Shown here: piece by piece, positions 14,815 to 24,457 of the stretch
Layout of the letters: every line of letters begins with the position of its first letter
Numbering within the stretch: the stretch's first letter is position 1
Source: Duganella lactea
GTDB lineage: Bacteria; Pseudomonadota; Gammaproteobacteria; Burkholderiales; Burkholderiaceae_D
Direction: 5' to 3'
DNA length: 64,000 bases
Assembly (NCBI RefSeq): GCF_009857505.1
Contig: NZ_WWCP01000035.1
Span: 1-64,000 of the forward strand
Notes under the pieces: generated by a model
Told to the model about the DNA's origin: nothing
What the model saw: the letters and a program-made list of their open reading frames with translations, nothing else
The model's database searches: none
Program-made: the position numbers and the translations under genes

Positions 14815-17637
14815 ATGCAGCAAGCAAGCTTAGCGACACTGTCGCTGGTGCTGATATGCGCGCTCGGCGCAACGGCGCCGGCGCAGGCGCAGGATGACAA
14901 GATGACGCCGATCCCGGCGCCGGCCCAACCGGGCGCGATCCCCCTCAACACTGGCCCGCTGCCGGGCGCCGCCACGCAGGAGAGCTGGCATCGCCAGTAC
15001 CGCAGCGTGTTCACCCGCAACGTCACCCAGGCCACGCTGACGCCGTTCCTGCCGGCTCCCGGCAAGGCCAGCGGCGCGGCGGTGATCGTCGCCCCCGGCG
15101 GCGCCTTCCGCACGCTGTCGATGGAAAACGAGGGCTGGCAGGTGGCGCAGGCACTGGCCGACCGTGGCGTGGCCGCGTTCGTGCTGAAGTACCGCCTGAT
15201 CCAGACGCCGGCCGATATTCCCGGTTTTGAACGGTCGATGGCGGAACTGTTCTCGGCCGCCGCCAAGCGTCCACCGGCGACGCAGGACGCCACCACCTAC
15301 GCGCCGCAGATCGCCGACGCCCGCGCCGCCTTCGCGCTGGTGCGTGCCCGCGCCGCCGGATGGCACATCGATCCGGACCGCGTCGGCATGGTTGGCTTCT
15401 CGGCCGGCGCCATGCTGACCATGGCGACCACGCTGCACGGGCAGGATGCGAAGCCGGCCTTTATCGGCAACATCTACGGTCCGCTGGGCGCAGTGACCGC
15501 GCCGGCCGACGCGCCGCCGTTGTTCATCGGCCTGGCCGCCGACGATCCTTTGTTCGGCAACACCGGTTATGGGCTGGTGGACAGCTGGCGTCAGGTCCAA
15601 CGGCCGGTGGAGTTCCACCTGTTCGAGCGGGGCGGCCATGGCTTCGGCATGTACCAGAAGAACACCACCAGCACCGGCTGGTTCGACAGCTTCGTGCGCT
15701 GGCTGGGGATGCATGGCTACCTGCGGCCGGCGGAGTCAAAGCCGACCTCGCAGCCGGCATCCGGCCTGGGCCTGGCGCGGGTGTTTTCCGACCACGCCGT
15801 GTTGCAACGCGACCAGCCGCTGACGGTCTGGGGCACGGCGCGCGCCGGACAGCGCGTGGTGCTGACGCTGGGTCCGCGCAGCGTCAACGGCAACGCCGAC
15901 GCGCAGGGTCGCTGGCGGCTGCAACTACCGGCGCAGCCGGCCGGCGGTCCCTACACGCTGACCGTGCGCGCCGACGGGCAAACGCTGAGCCGCGACGATG
16001 TGCTGGTTGGCGACGTCTACCTGTGCTCCGGCCAGTCCAACATGGAATACGCGGTCAGCGCGGCGACCAACGCCTTCGGCGCCGTCCAGGGCGCGCACAA
16101 CGACAAGCTGCGCTACCTGAACGTGCCGAAACATAGCGCCGCCGTCCCGCAGGCCGAGCTGCCGGCCGCGTCGGCCTGGACCCGCGTTACGCCGGAGACC
16201 GTCGGCGCCGCTTCCGCCGCCTGCTACTACATGGCGCGCTCGCTGCAAGCCAAGTATCAGGTCCCGGTCGGCTTCATCAACGCCAGTTGGGGCGGCACCA
16301 CGATCCAGGGCTGGATCGCCGGCGAGTCGCTGGGCACGCTGGATGACTATCGCGCCGGCGTCGCCGCCGTGGCGCAATATGGCGCCGACCGCGACGCCGG
16401 CCGGCGCGCCGAAGCCGAGCGCAACGCGGCGTGGTGGCGCGCCAACGATCCGGCCGCCGCCGCGCAGCAAGCCTGGACCAAGCCGGACTTCGACGACGCC
16501 GCCTGGCCGCAACTGACGCCGCCCGGCTCGTGGAAGGACAGCGGCCTGGCCGGCTTCAAGGACTTCGACGGCGTGACCTGGTATCGCACCAGCGTCACGC
16601 TGACGGCGGAGCAGGCGCGCGCGGCCAATGCGCTGCGCCTCGGTCCGATCGACACCTACGACAGCACCTGGGTCAACGGTGAGCCGGTCGGCGGCACCAG
16701 CACCGCCTGGGTGTGGCGCGATTACGCCGTGCCAACCGGCGTGTTCCGCGCCGGCCGCAACGTCATCGCCGTGCGCGTGCTCAACAGCGGCAAGAACGGC
16801 GGCCTGGCGGGCCGGCCCAGCATCGGCACCGCGGACGGCCAGTCGATCCCGCTGACCGAGGCGTGGAAGGTCCAGCGCGGCAGCGCGCTCAAGGGGCTGA
16901 AGGTGCCGCCGGCGCCGTGGGACGTGCCGACCAGCCTGACCACGCTGTACAACGGCATGATCGCGCCGCTGGCCGGCTACGGCTTCAAGCTGGCGGCCTG
17001 GTATCAGGGCGAGTCGAACGCCGGCGCGGCGCAGGAATACCGTACCTTGCTGCCGCTGCTGATGCGCGACTGGCGCCAGCGCCTGGGCCAGCCGGCGTTG
17101 CCATTCCTGGTGGTGCAGCTGCCCGGTTATGGCGCCACCGCCAGGACGCCCGGTCAGTCCGGCTGGGCCGAATTGCGCGACGCCCAGGCTGCGGCCGTGG
17201 CGGGCGATGCCAACGCCGGTTTGGCCGTCACGCTGGACATCGGCGACCGTTTTGACATCCATCCGACCCAGAAAACCGTGGTCGGCGAGCGACTGGCGCG
17301 CGCCGCGCGCAGCGTGGCCTACGGCGATAAAACCGCGTCCGGCAGCCCGGCCGCGTTGTCGGCGCAGCGGCGCGGCGGCGACATTGTGATCGCCTTCCGC
17401 GACAATGGCGGCGGCCTGGTGACGTATTCGTCCGACCGCGCCATCGGCTTTGAGGTCTGCGCCGGCGCGGCCTGTCGCTACGCCGAGGCGCGCGTGGCCG
17501 GCGACACGGTGGTGCTGCCGGGCGCCGCCGGCGCCGACGTGACCCGTGTGCGCTACGCGTGGGCCGACGCGCCGTTCGTCAACCTGTTCAGCGGCGACGA
17601 CCTGCCGGCGGCGCCGTTCCAGCTGGAGCTCCGCTAA
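14815..17637 (+). CDS. Double-headed secreted esterase: alpha/beta hydrolase + SASA (SGNH) acetylesterase
   Basis: A 940-aa protein joining two complete esterases. After a signal peptide (about residues 1-24), residues 25-305 are an alpha/beta hydrolase with GFSAGAM (Ser196) and GGHGFGMY, nearly duplicating the protein encoded at 10854. A short linker (about 305-315) leads into a sialate-O-acetylesterase-type domain containing LCSGQSNMEYAV (Ser408), AAWYQGESNAG and DIHPTQKT (Asp-x-x-His pair), plus an inserted jelly-roll segment around residues 560-680. SASA-family enzymes include acetyl-xylan esterases. The fusion would remove acetyl groups at two kinds of position, clearing the way for GH3 and GH31. 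GGAGA lies upstream of the ATG. It shares a transcript with the GH3 gene. Confidence 0.92.
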   Translation: MQQASLATLSLVLICALGATAPAQAQDDKMTPIPAPAQPGAIPLNTGPLPGAATQESWHRQYRSVFTRNVTQATLTPFLPAPGKASGAAVIVAPGGAFRTLSMENEGWQVAQALADRGVAAFVLKYRLIQTPADIPGFERSMAELFSAAAKRPPATQDATTYAPQIADARAAFALVRARAAGWHIDPDRVGMVGFSAGAMLTMATTLHGQDAKPAFIGNIYGPLGAVTAPADAPPLFIGLAADDPLFGNTGYGLVDSWRQVQRPVEFHLFERGGHGFGMYQKNTTSTGWFDSFVRWLGMHGYLRPAESKPTSQPASGLGLARVFSDHAVLQRDQPLTVWGTARAGQRVVLTLGPRSVNGNADAQGRWRLQLPAQPAGGPYTLTVRADGQTLSRDDVLVGDVYLCSGQSNMEYAVSAATNAFGAVQGAHNDKLRYLNVPKHSAAVPQAELPAASAWTRVTPETVGAASAACYYMARSLQAKYQVPVGFINASWGGTTIQGWIAGESLGTLDDYRAGVAAVAQYGADRDAGRRAEAERNAAWWRANDPAAAAQQAWTKPDFDDAAWPQLTPPGSWKDSGLAGFKDFDGVTWYRTSVTLTAEQARAANALRLGPIDTYDSTWVNGEPVGGTSTAWVWRDYAVPTGVFRAGRNVIAVRVLNSGKNGGLAGRPSIGTADGQSIPLTEAWKVQRGSALKGLKVPPAPWDVPTSLTTLYNGMIAPLAGYGFKLAAWYQGESNAGAAQEYRTLLPLLMRDWRQRLGQPALPFLVVQLPGYGATARTPGQSGWAELRDAQAAAVAGDANAGLAVTLDIGDRFDIHPTQKTVVGERLARAARSVAYGDKTASGSPAALSAQRRGGDIVIAFRDNGGGLVTYSSDRAIGFEVCAGAACRYAEARVAGDTVVLPGAAGADVTRVRYAWADAPFVNLFSGDDLPAAPFQLELR

Positions 17638-17696
17638 CGCGCGCCCAGCCAGAGGCGGCGGGATAACTGTGTTACAATCCCGCATCTGTAAAGTAC

Positions 17697-17723
17697 AAGG
17701 GCAGCCTGCTTGGCTGCCCTTTT
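17697..17723 (+). terminator. Strong intrinsic terminator after the esterase gene
   Basis: AAGGGCAGCC and GGCTGCCCTT form a perfect 10-bp stem with a 5-nt loop, then TT. It lies about 60 bp after the esterase stop. A -10-like TACAAT (17674-17679) sits just upstream of it, so it could also act on a short leader of the next gene. Confidence 0.85.
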
Positions 17724-17771
17724 GCATTGTTTGCCGTTCTTTCCCAGCTCTGCTTTTTCGGAATTCTCCCC

Positions 17772-19955
17772 ATGGAAATCAAGGTCAATTTTCTCGACAA
17801 GCTCCGTCTCGAAGCCAAGTTCGACGATTTCACGGTCATCGCCGACCAGCCGATCCGCTACAAGGGCGACGGCTCCGCGCCCGGCCCGTTCGACTACTTC
17901 CTGGCCTCGTCGGCGCTGTGTGCGGCGTACTTCGTCAAGCTTTACTGCAACACGCGCGACATCCCGACCGAGAATATCCGCCTGTCGCAGAACAATATCG
18001 TCGATCCGGAAAACCGCTACAAGCAGATCTTCAAGATTCAGGTGGAACTGCCGGAAGATATTTCCGAGAAGGACCGCCTCGGCATCCTGCGCTCGATCGA
18101 GCGCTGCACGGTCAAGAAAGTGGTGCAGGAAGGCCCGGACTTCATCATCGAGGAAGTGGCCAGCCTGGACGCCGACGCGCAAGCGCTGCTGACGGTCAAG
18201 CCGGACGGCGACACCCGCACCTACATCGCCGGCAAGGACTTGCCGCTGGAGCAGACCATCGCCAATATGTCGGCGGTGCTGGCCAAGTTGGGCATCAAGA
18301 TTGAAATCGCCTCGTGGCGCAACATCGTGCCGAACGTGTGGTCGCTGCATATCCGCGACGCGCATTCGCCGATGTGCTTCACCAACGGCAAGGGCGCGAC
18401 CAAGGAAAGCGCGCTGGCCTCGGCGCTGGGCGAGTATATCGAACGCATCAGCAATAACCACTTCTACGCCGGCGCCTACTGGGGCGAGGAGATCGCCAAC
18501 GCCGCCTTCGTGCACTACCCGAACGAGCGCTGGTTCAAGCCGGGCCGCAAGGATGCGCTGCCGGACGGGCTGCTCGACGCCACCACGCTGGAAATCTACA
18601 ACCCGGACGGCGAGCTGCGCGGCGCACACCTGATCGACACCAACTCCGGCAACGTCCAGCGCGGCATCTGCGCGCTGCCGTTCACGCGCCAGTCCGATGG
18701 CGAGACGGTGTATTTCCCGTCCAACCTGATCGAGAACCTGTACGCCAGCAACGGCATGAGCGCCGGCAATACGCTGGCCGAGGCACAGGTGCAGTGCCTG
18801 TCGGAGATTTTCGAGCGCGCCGTCAAGCGCGAGATTCTCGAAGGCGAAATCGCCTTGCCGGATGTGCCGCAAGCCGTGCTGGACAAATATCCCGGCATCG
18901 TCGCCGGCATCAAGGGGCTGGAAGAGCAGGGCTTCCCGGTGCTGGTGAAGGACGCGTCGCTGGGCGGCGTCTACCCGGTGATGTGCGTGACGTTGATGAA
19001 CCCGCGCACCGGCGGCGTGTTCGCCTCCTTCGGCGCCCACCCCAGCCTTGAGGTGGCGCTGGAACGCAGCCTGACCGAGCTGATGCAAGGCCGCAGCTTT
19101 GAAGGCCTGAACGACCTGCCGCGTCCGACCTTCGCCAGCGAGGCCGTCACCGAGCCGTACAATTTCGTCGAACACTTCATCGATTCGAGCGGTGTGGTGT
19201 CGTGGCGCTTCTTCAGCGCCAAGGCTGATTACGATTTCGTCGAGTGGGACTTCTGCGGTCACGGCGACAACGCCGCCGAAGCCGCCACGCTGCTGGCCAT
19301 CCTCGACGACATGGGCAAGGAAGTCTACACCGCCGTCTACGACCAGCTTGGCGCGACCGCCTGCCGGATTCTGGTGCCGGGCTATTCGGAAATCTATCCG
19401 GTGGAAGACCTGATCTGGGATAACACCAATAAATCGCTGCTGTTCCGCGAAGACGTGCTGAACCTGCATCGCCTTGACGACGATCAGCTGGAAGCGCTGC
19501 TGGAGCGGCTGGAAAACAACGAGCTGGACGAATATGGCGACATCGCCACGCTGATCGGCATCGAGTTCGACGACAACACCGTTTGGGGCCAGTTGACCGT
19601 GCTGGAACTGAAGCTGCTGATCAACCTCGCGCTGCAACAGTTCGAGGACGCGCAGGAGCAGGTGGGCGCCTTCCTGCAATACAACGACAACACCGTCGAG
19701 CGCGGCCTGTTCTACCAGGCCGTCAGCGCGGCGCTGGAAGTCACGCTGGACGACGACATGGAAATGGCAGAGTACGAGGTCAACTTCCGCCGCATGTTCG
19801 GCAATGAACGCATGGACGCGGTGCTGGGTTCGCTGGACGGCAGCGTGCGCTTCCACGGCCTGACGCCGACCAGCATGCGTCTGGAAGGCCTGGAGCGCCA
19901 CGCGCGGCTGCTCGATAGTTACAAGAAGCTGCACGCGGCGCGCGCCAGGGCCTGA
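17772..19955 (+). CDS. ycaO: OsmC domain/YcaO cyclodehydratase domain fusion protein
   Basis: A 727-aa cytoplasmic protein. Residues about 1-150 resemble an OsmC/Ohr-like fold (EAKFDDFTVIADQP... GPFDYFLASSALCAAYFVKLYC). Residues about 160-580 are a YcaO domain with its Glu-rich ATP-binding signatures (SALASALGEYIERI; AEAQVQCLSEIFERAVKREI). The C-terminal ~150 residues are helical and acidic. E. coli YcaO is tied to beta-methylthiolation of ribosomal protein S12; other YcaO proteins phosphorylate amide backbones. No precursor peptide or maturation genes are adjacent, so a housekeeping role is more likely than RiPP synthesis. The start at 17772 was chosen because the alignment-like OsmC start MEIKVNF begins there; the longer upstream frame crosses no good ribosome binding site. 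Confidence 0.88.
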   Translation: MEIKVNFLDKLRLEAKFDDFTVIADQPIRYKGDGSAPGPFDYFLASSALCAAYFVKLYCNTRDIPTENIRLSQNNIVDPENRYKQIFKIQVELPEDISEKDRLGILRSIERCTVKKVVQEGPDFIIEEVASLDADAQALLTVKPDGDTRTYIAGKDLPLEQTIANMSAVLAKLGIKIEIASWRNIVPNVWSLHIRDAHSPMCFTNGKGATKESALASALGEYIERISNNHFYAGAYWGEEIANAAFVHYPNERWFKPGRKDALPDGLLDATTLEIYNPDGELRGAHLIDTNSGNVQRGICALPFTRQSDGETVYFPSNLIENLYASNGMSAGNTLAEAQVQCLSEIFERAVKREILEGEIALPDVPQAVLDKYPGIVAGIKGLEEQGFPVLVKDASLGGVYPVMCVTLMNPRTGGVFASFGAHPSLEVALERSLTELMQGRSFEGLNDLPRPTFASEAVTEPYNFVEHFIDSSGVVSWRFFSAKADYDFVEWDFCGHGDNAAEAATLLAILDDMGKEVYTAVYDQLGATACRILVPGYSEIYPVEDLIWDNTNKSLLFREDVLNLHRLDDDQLEALLERLENNELDEYGDIATLIGIEFDDNTVWGQLTVLELKLLINLALQQFEDAQEQVGAFLQYNDNTVERGLFYQAVSAALEVTLDDDMEMAEYEVNFRRMFGNERMDAVLGSLDGSVRFHGLTPTSMRLEGLERHARLLDSYKKLHAARARA

Positions 19956-19972
19956 GGCCCGGGTCTATCCGG

Positions 19973-22786
19973 TCAGAACGCGTACTCCGCGCGCAGCGAA
20001 TAGGCCCGGCCGATCGGCTTGGCGATGTTCTGCGCAAACACCACGCGTGAGCTCAGACGCTGGTTCGACAGCGGCGGTTCCTGGTTGAACAAGTTGTTCA
20101 CGCCCAGCGTCACACGCAACTGCTTCGAGAAGCGGTAGTTGGTGCTCAGGTTGTACAAGGTGTAGGGCTTGATCACGTTATAGAACGGCTGGCCGGGCTT
20201 CTGGCTGGGCAGGGCGTTGGTGTCTTCATAACTGGAAGTGTAGGCTTGCGTCAGCTGCATGCCGAAGTCGCCCATGTTCCAGGAGAAGCGCAGGTTGTGG
20301 CGCCACTTGAAGATGTAGGTGTTGGCCGAGGTCGAGCCGGTCGCCAGCGCGCCTGGACGGCCGACACTGTCATACCAGGCGCCGCCCGCATCCTTCTGGC
20401 TGGCGTATTTGTCGACGAAAGTGCCGTCGAGGTTGACGCCGAAGCGGCCCATGGTCTTGGTCGGCAGCGTGTAGCGGAAGCCCAGGTCCACGCCGCGGGT
20501 GCGCAGGCCGCCCATGTTCAGGCGGGTCATCACGATGTAGTCCAGCGTGCCATCAGCGTTGCGCACGAACAGATTGCTGTAGCGGCTGACGTCGGCGAAG
20601 ATGGTGTCTTCCGTGATCTGCGCGATCGTGGCCTTCATGCGGATGTCCCACACGTCCAGCGACACCATCATGTTCTTGACCGGCTCGATCACCACGCCGG
20701 CCGTCACGGTGCGCGATTTCTCAGGTTGCAGGTCCGGATTGGCGCCGGTCAGCGTGGTCAGCTGCGTGTTGCACACGCGTGCCGGGTCCAGATTGAGGCC
20801 GGCGTAGCGCGGATCGGTAGTGACGCTGCCGGTGTTGGCCTGCGACGGTGTCGCGCTCGGGCACAGCAGCGGGTCATCCCAGCGGCTGGTCGACGGGCCC
20901 TTGGTGCGCGCCGCGCCGTACAGCTCCGGCAGCGTCGGCGCGCGGAAGCCGGTGCTGGCGGTGCCGCGGAACATCAGCGTCTTGAGCGGTTCCCAGCGCA
21001 CGCTGGCCTTGGGGTTGAAGGTCGAGCCGAAATCGCTGAAATGGTCGGCGCGCGCGGCCAGCGTTAAGTCGAGTTTCTTGGTGATCGGCATGTCCATCTC
21101 AACGTACAGGCCGGACACCGTGCGCGCGCCCGACGGGTTTGCGCCCGGCGTGCCCGAGGTTTTGTAGGTGACGTCGTTGGCCAGCATGGAGGTGTCGTCG
21201 CTGTACATTTCGCGGTGCACATCACCACCGACGGCCACCGCCAGCGAGCCGCCTTCGAGCTCCATCAGGCCGCGTGAGAGATTGAAGTCGGGACCGAAAT
21301 ATTTGACGCGGGCGGTGCGGTAATCCTGGCCGTCGACGCTGATCTCGTCCAGGTAGGCGCGACCGGCCGCGTCCTGCTTGCCGAAGGGATTCAGCTTGCC
21401 GTTGGCCACGCCCGCGTAAATGCCCGGGGTGGTGACGAAGCCGCTCTTGTAACCGACGCGGCGCTCGCTCATCGAGGCGTTGAAGCCGACGCGGTAATCC
21501 CAGTTCATGAACTCGCCTTCGTCGGCGATGATGATGCGGTTGGTCTTCTGGCGGTCGTGCAGGCCGGCCGCGCCCAGTTCATCCAGGCTCCAGGTCACCG
21601 CCAGGTCCTGGCCGTTGACGCCGGCCACGGCCGGCACGCCGCCCGAACCACCCGGATACCACGGGCTGCTCTTGGTGATGAACAGCGGCTTGCGCACGCC
21701 GGCGTTGATCTTGTCGTAGTCGGTCTGGGCGCCGGCGATCTGCGGCGGATTGAGGGCGTCGATGTAGGAATCGGTGTTGAGCATCTCAACCGTGAGCAGC
21801 TTGTTGTCGCCGTGGCGCAGCGAGGCCTTGGTGAACAGCGTGGTCTGGCGATTTTCCGGCAGCAGTTGCGGATACAAGTTGGGATTGAGGATGCAGGTCT
21901 TGTTGCCCGAGCCGCTGGCCTTGGTCGAGGCCAGGCTGTAGGGCGTGTCGTAAGTGCTGCCGCAGCCGGTGGACCAGTACGGGTTGCCGGTGGTGCTGGT
22001 GGCCTTGCCGCCGTTGTACACGGTGAAGTTGGCCGGCGACGCCGACGAGCCGGCCACGCCGGTGCCGAAGGCGGTGCCGCCCAGCGCCACGATCTTGTCC
22101 GCGTCCCAGATTTCCGGCCGGCTGCTTTGCATCAGCGCGCTGCGGCTCTGGGTATCGAAAGCGGCGTACACGTTCCAGCCGTCGGTGTTCAGGTCGCCCT
22201 TGCCGCCGATCAGCGAGAAGCGGCGCTGCTCGCCGCCGCCCGAACGTTCCGGCTGGACCGCCGCCACGCTGACGCGCACCTCGTTGACGGTGCGCTTGGT
22301 GATGAAGTTGATTACGCCGGCAATCGCGTCGGTGCCGTAGATGGACGAGGCGCCGTCGCGCAGCACCTCCACCCGCTCCACCGCGCTCATCGGTACGACG
22401 TCGACGTTGACCGAGCTGTCGCCGATGGCCTCGTTGGGCAGGCGGCGACCATTCAACAGCACCAGCGTGCGGTTGGTGTTGAGACCGCGCATATTGATCA
22501 TGGTGCCGCCGCCGCCGCCGCCGCCCACCGGTTCATTGGTGGAGGCGGTCACCAGCGAGACCGCCACTTCGGACATGGTGGTCAGCCCCTGGGCCTCCAG
22601 TTCTTCGGCCTTGTAGGTGGTCAGCGGCAGCGCGTTTTCGGACGCCACGCGCTTGATCGATGAACCGGTCACTTCAACCCGCGTCATGTTGTCATCGCCT
22701 TGCTGGGCATGCGCTGGATTGCTCAGCGCCAGAATGGCCAAGCTGACGGCGCTCAGAGCGAGGCGTGGTTTGTTGTACGTTATCAT
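19973..22786 (-). CDS. TonB-dependent receptor
   Basis: A 937-aa outer-membrane receptor. Signal peptide at residues about 1-28 (MITYNKPRLALS... ANPAHAQQ-like). The plug has MTRVEVTGSSIKRV, a run of seven glycines just before TMINMRGL, then RTLVLLNGRRLPN and VERVEVLRDGASSIYGTDAIAGVINFIT. The barrel ends in YAF. This plug type is common in proteobacterial receptors for complex nutrients (peptides, glycans, siderophores), and the ligand is not evident. GGGAGATAAG precedes the ATG at 22786, so the further upstream in-frame ATG was rejected. Convergent with ycaO, 17 bp apart. Transcribed away from mscS with a long intergenic region. Confidence 0.92.
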   Translation of the reverse strand: MITYNKPRLALSAVSLAILALSNPAHAQQGDDNMTRVEVTGSSIKRVASENALPLTTYKAEELEAQGLTTMSEVAVSLVTASTNEPVGGGGGGGTMINMRGLNTNRTLVLLNGRRLPNEAIGDSSVNVDVVPMSAVERVEVLRDGASSIYGTDAIAGVINFITKRTVNEVRVSVAAVQPERSGGGEQRRFSLIGGKGDLNTDGWNVYAAFDTQSRSALMQSSRPEIWDADKIVALGGTAFGTGVAGSSASPANFTVYNGGKATSTTGNPYWSTGCGSTYDTPYSLASTKASGSGNKTCILNPNLYPQLLPENRQTTLFTKASLRHGDNKLLTVEMLNTDSYIDALNPPQIAGAQTDYDKINAGVRKPLFITKSSPWYPGGSGGVPAVAGVNGQDLAVTWSLDELGAAGLHDRQKTNRIIIADEGEFMNWDYRVGFNASMSERRVGYKSGFVTTPGIYAGVANGKLNPFGKQDAAGRAYLDEISVDGQDYRTARVKYFGPDFNLSRGLMELEGGSLAVAVGGDVHREMYSDDTSMLANDVTYKTSGTPGANPSGARTVSGLYVEMDMPITKKLDLTLAARADHFSDFGSTFNPKASVRWEPLKTLMFRGTASTGFRAPTLPELYGAARTKGPSTSRWDDPLLCPSATPSQANTGSVTTDPRYAGLNLDPARVCNTQLTTLTGANPDLQPEKSRTVTAGVVIEPVKNMMVSLDVWDIRMKATIAQITEDTIFADVSRYSNLFVRNADGTLDYIVMTRLNMGGLRTRGVDLGFRYTLPTKTMGRFGVNLDGTFVDKYASQKDAGGAWYDSVGRPGALATGSTSANTYIFKWRHNLRFSWNMGDFGMQLTQAYTSSYEDTNALPSQKPGQPFYNVIKPYTLYNLSTNYRFSKQLRVTLGVNNLFNQEPPLSNQRLSSRVVFAQNIAKPIGRAYSLRAEYAF

Positions 22787-23344
22787 ATCTCTTATCTCCC
22801 GACTTTTTTTATGAAAAAACTTGCCACAAGGGGCGGCGAGGCTCCTTGGTGCAAACACAATGTGTGATGAGTGCGGCGCTTAGCGGCGAGGCGGAATAAT
22901 CAGCAGGGACGAGGCGTGGTGCCGCAGTGTCATGCAGTGTCCCCAGTGTTTTATTCGCCACTGCTTGTGCAGCCGCCGCTGGAGCACCTCGCGTACTCGT
23001 CGCCCGTTGGACGAGGGCCGGACTAGACGTTGGCCGAGGTCGATCAGGGTAGATTTAGAACTTAAGTAACAGTTCAGTTCGGCAAGATTAGCAGAGAATA
23101 AAGCGCATTGCCAAGTGCTTTGGCCTCCGGGGCCGCACGCCTGAACCCAGTTGCATAGTCGCTCGTCGGCGGAATGCTACAATCGCCGCTCCCCAGTCCG
23201 CCACGATACTTGATGCTGGCGGCTACCTTCCTGGCAACGGGGCGCGCCAGGCGCCCGCAGTTGTGTTTTATCACCAGGCCGGCGCCGCAGCGCCGGGCGC
23301 ATCGCTCCGGGATTGAACCGGGTGATGACTATTTCGGGAGACCG
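22787..23344. other. Intergenic region between TonB-receptor and mscS genes
   Basis: 558 bp with no credible gene. It contains three CAGTGT repeats spaced 9-10 bp apart (22925, 22935, 22944) on the TonB-receptor side and a TACAAT -10-like hexamer (23178-23183) on the mscS side. No RNA-gene structure was recognised. Confidence 0.6.
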
Positions 23345-24394
23345 ATGCATTACGTACTGTTTAAAAACGACCTCACCACCTGGGCCATCGCCCTGACCAT
23401 CGCCTGCGCCGTGTTCCTGTTGCTGTACATGGTCCGCAAAGTTGCCGTGTGCCGTCTGCAGCGCTACGCGCAAACCACCACCACCTATATCGATGACGCC
23501 GCCGTCAAGCTGCTCAGCGCCACTCATCCGCTGTTCATGCTGGCGATGGGCGCGCTGGCCGGCGCGCAATGGCTGGAGCTGTCCGAACCGGCCACGCTGC
23601 GGTTGACCCGTCTGGCGCTGGGCGCCGCGCTGTTGCAGGTGGCCCGCTGGGGCGACGTCGGCGTGCGCGAGTGGCTGGAACACTACCGCCGCCAGCGCAT
23701 CGCCGAAGACATCGCCAGCACCACCTCGACCGCCGTGCTGGGCTTCCTGCTGCGCGTCGCGCTGTGGGTGGTGATTCTGCTGATGATTCTGGATAACTTC
23801 GGCGTCAACATCACCACGCTGGTGGCCAGCCTGGGCATCGGCGGTATCGCGGTGGCGCTGGCGTTGCAGAATATCCTCGGCGACTTGCTGTCGTCGCTGT
23901 CCATCGTGCTCGACAAGCCCTTCGTCGTGGGCGACTTCATCATCATCGACGATATCGCCGGCACGGTCGAGCATATCGGCCTGAAGACCACGCGCATCCG
24001 CAGCCTCAGCGGCGAACAGATCGTGTTCTCCAACAGCGACATGCTGAAAAGCCGCATCCGCAACCTGAAGCGGATGGAAACGCGCCGCATCGTTTTCCCG
24101 ATCAGCGTGACCTACAAGACCAGCAAGGAAAACGTCCGGATGATCCCGCGGATATTGCAGCAGGCGGTGGAGGCGCAGCCGCTGGCGCAGTTCGACCGCG
24201 CCCACTTGAAGGCCTGCGGTCCGTCGGCGCTGGAGTACGAGACGGTCTACATCGTGCAAAGCTCGGATTATCGGGCGTATATGGACATCCAGCAGAACAT
24301 CAACGTGACGCTGTTTGAACGTTTTGGCGAGCTGGGCATCAAGTTTGCGCACCCGACGCAAACGCTGCAGCTGACGCGCCATGCGGAGGCGTGA
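23345..24394 (+). CDS. MscS-family small-conductance mechanosensitive channel
   Basis: A 349-aa inner-membrane channel that would open under hypo-osmotic tension. Three to four N-terminal TM helices are followed by the pore-lining TM3 and beta-domain signature: ITTLVASLGIGGIAVALALQNILGDLLSSLSIVLDKPFVVGDFI, then the conserved 'GTVEHIGLKTTRIRSLSGEQIVFSNS' stretch. A cytoplasmic alpha/beta domain completes it. GGGAG lies 5 bp upstream of the ATG at 23345; the longer frame upstream has no ribosome binding site and is intergenic in character. It is monocistronic or read with the permease 63 bp downstream. Not evidently linked to its neighbours in function. Confidence 0.93.
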   Translation: MHYVLFKNDLTTWAIALTIACAVFLLLYMVRKVAVCRLQRYAQTTTTYIDDAAVKLLSATHPLFMLAMGALAGAQWLELSEPATLRLTRLALGAALLQVARWGDVGVREWLEHYRRQRIAEDIASTTSTAVLGFLLRVALWVVILLMILDNFGVNITTLVASLGIGGIAVALALQNILGDLLSSLSIVLDKPFVVGDFIIIDDIAGTVEHIGLKTTRIRSLSGEQIVFSNSDMLKSRIRNLKRMETRRIVFPISVTYKTSKENVRMIPRILQQAVEAQPLAQFDRAHLKACGPSALEYETVYIVQSSDYRAYMDIQQNINVTLFERFGELGIKFAHPTQTLQLTRHAEA

Positions 24395-24457
24395 CGCCGC
24401 TCCAGTATAATGCCGGCCTCGCCGAAGGCGGACCCAATAATAGAGGAGGCAGTCACA

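Noticed and set aside
23021..23030. GACTAGACG near mscS resembling the narG NarL-like element
   Set aside because: Only nine bases match, the arms of the palindrome are missing, and the neighbouring genes are unrelated to nitrate.
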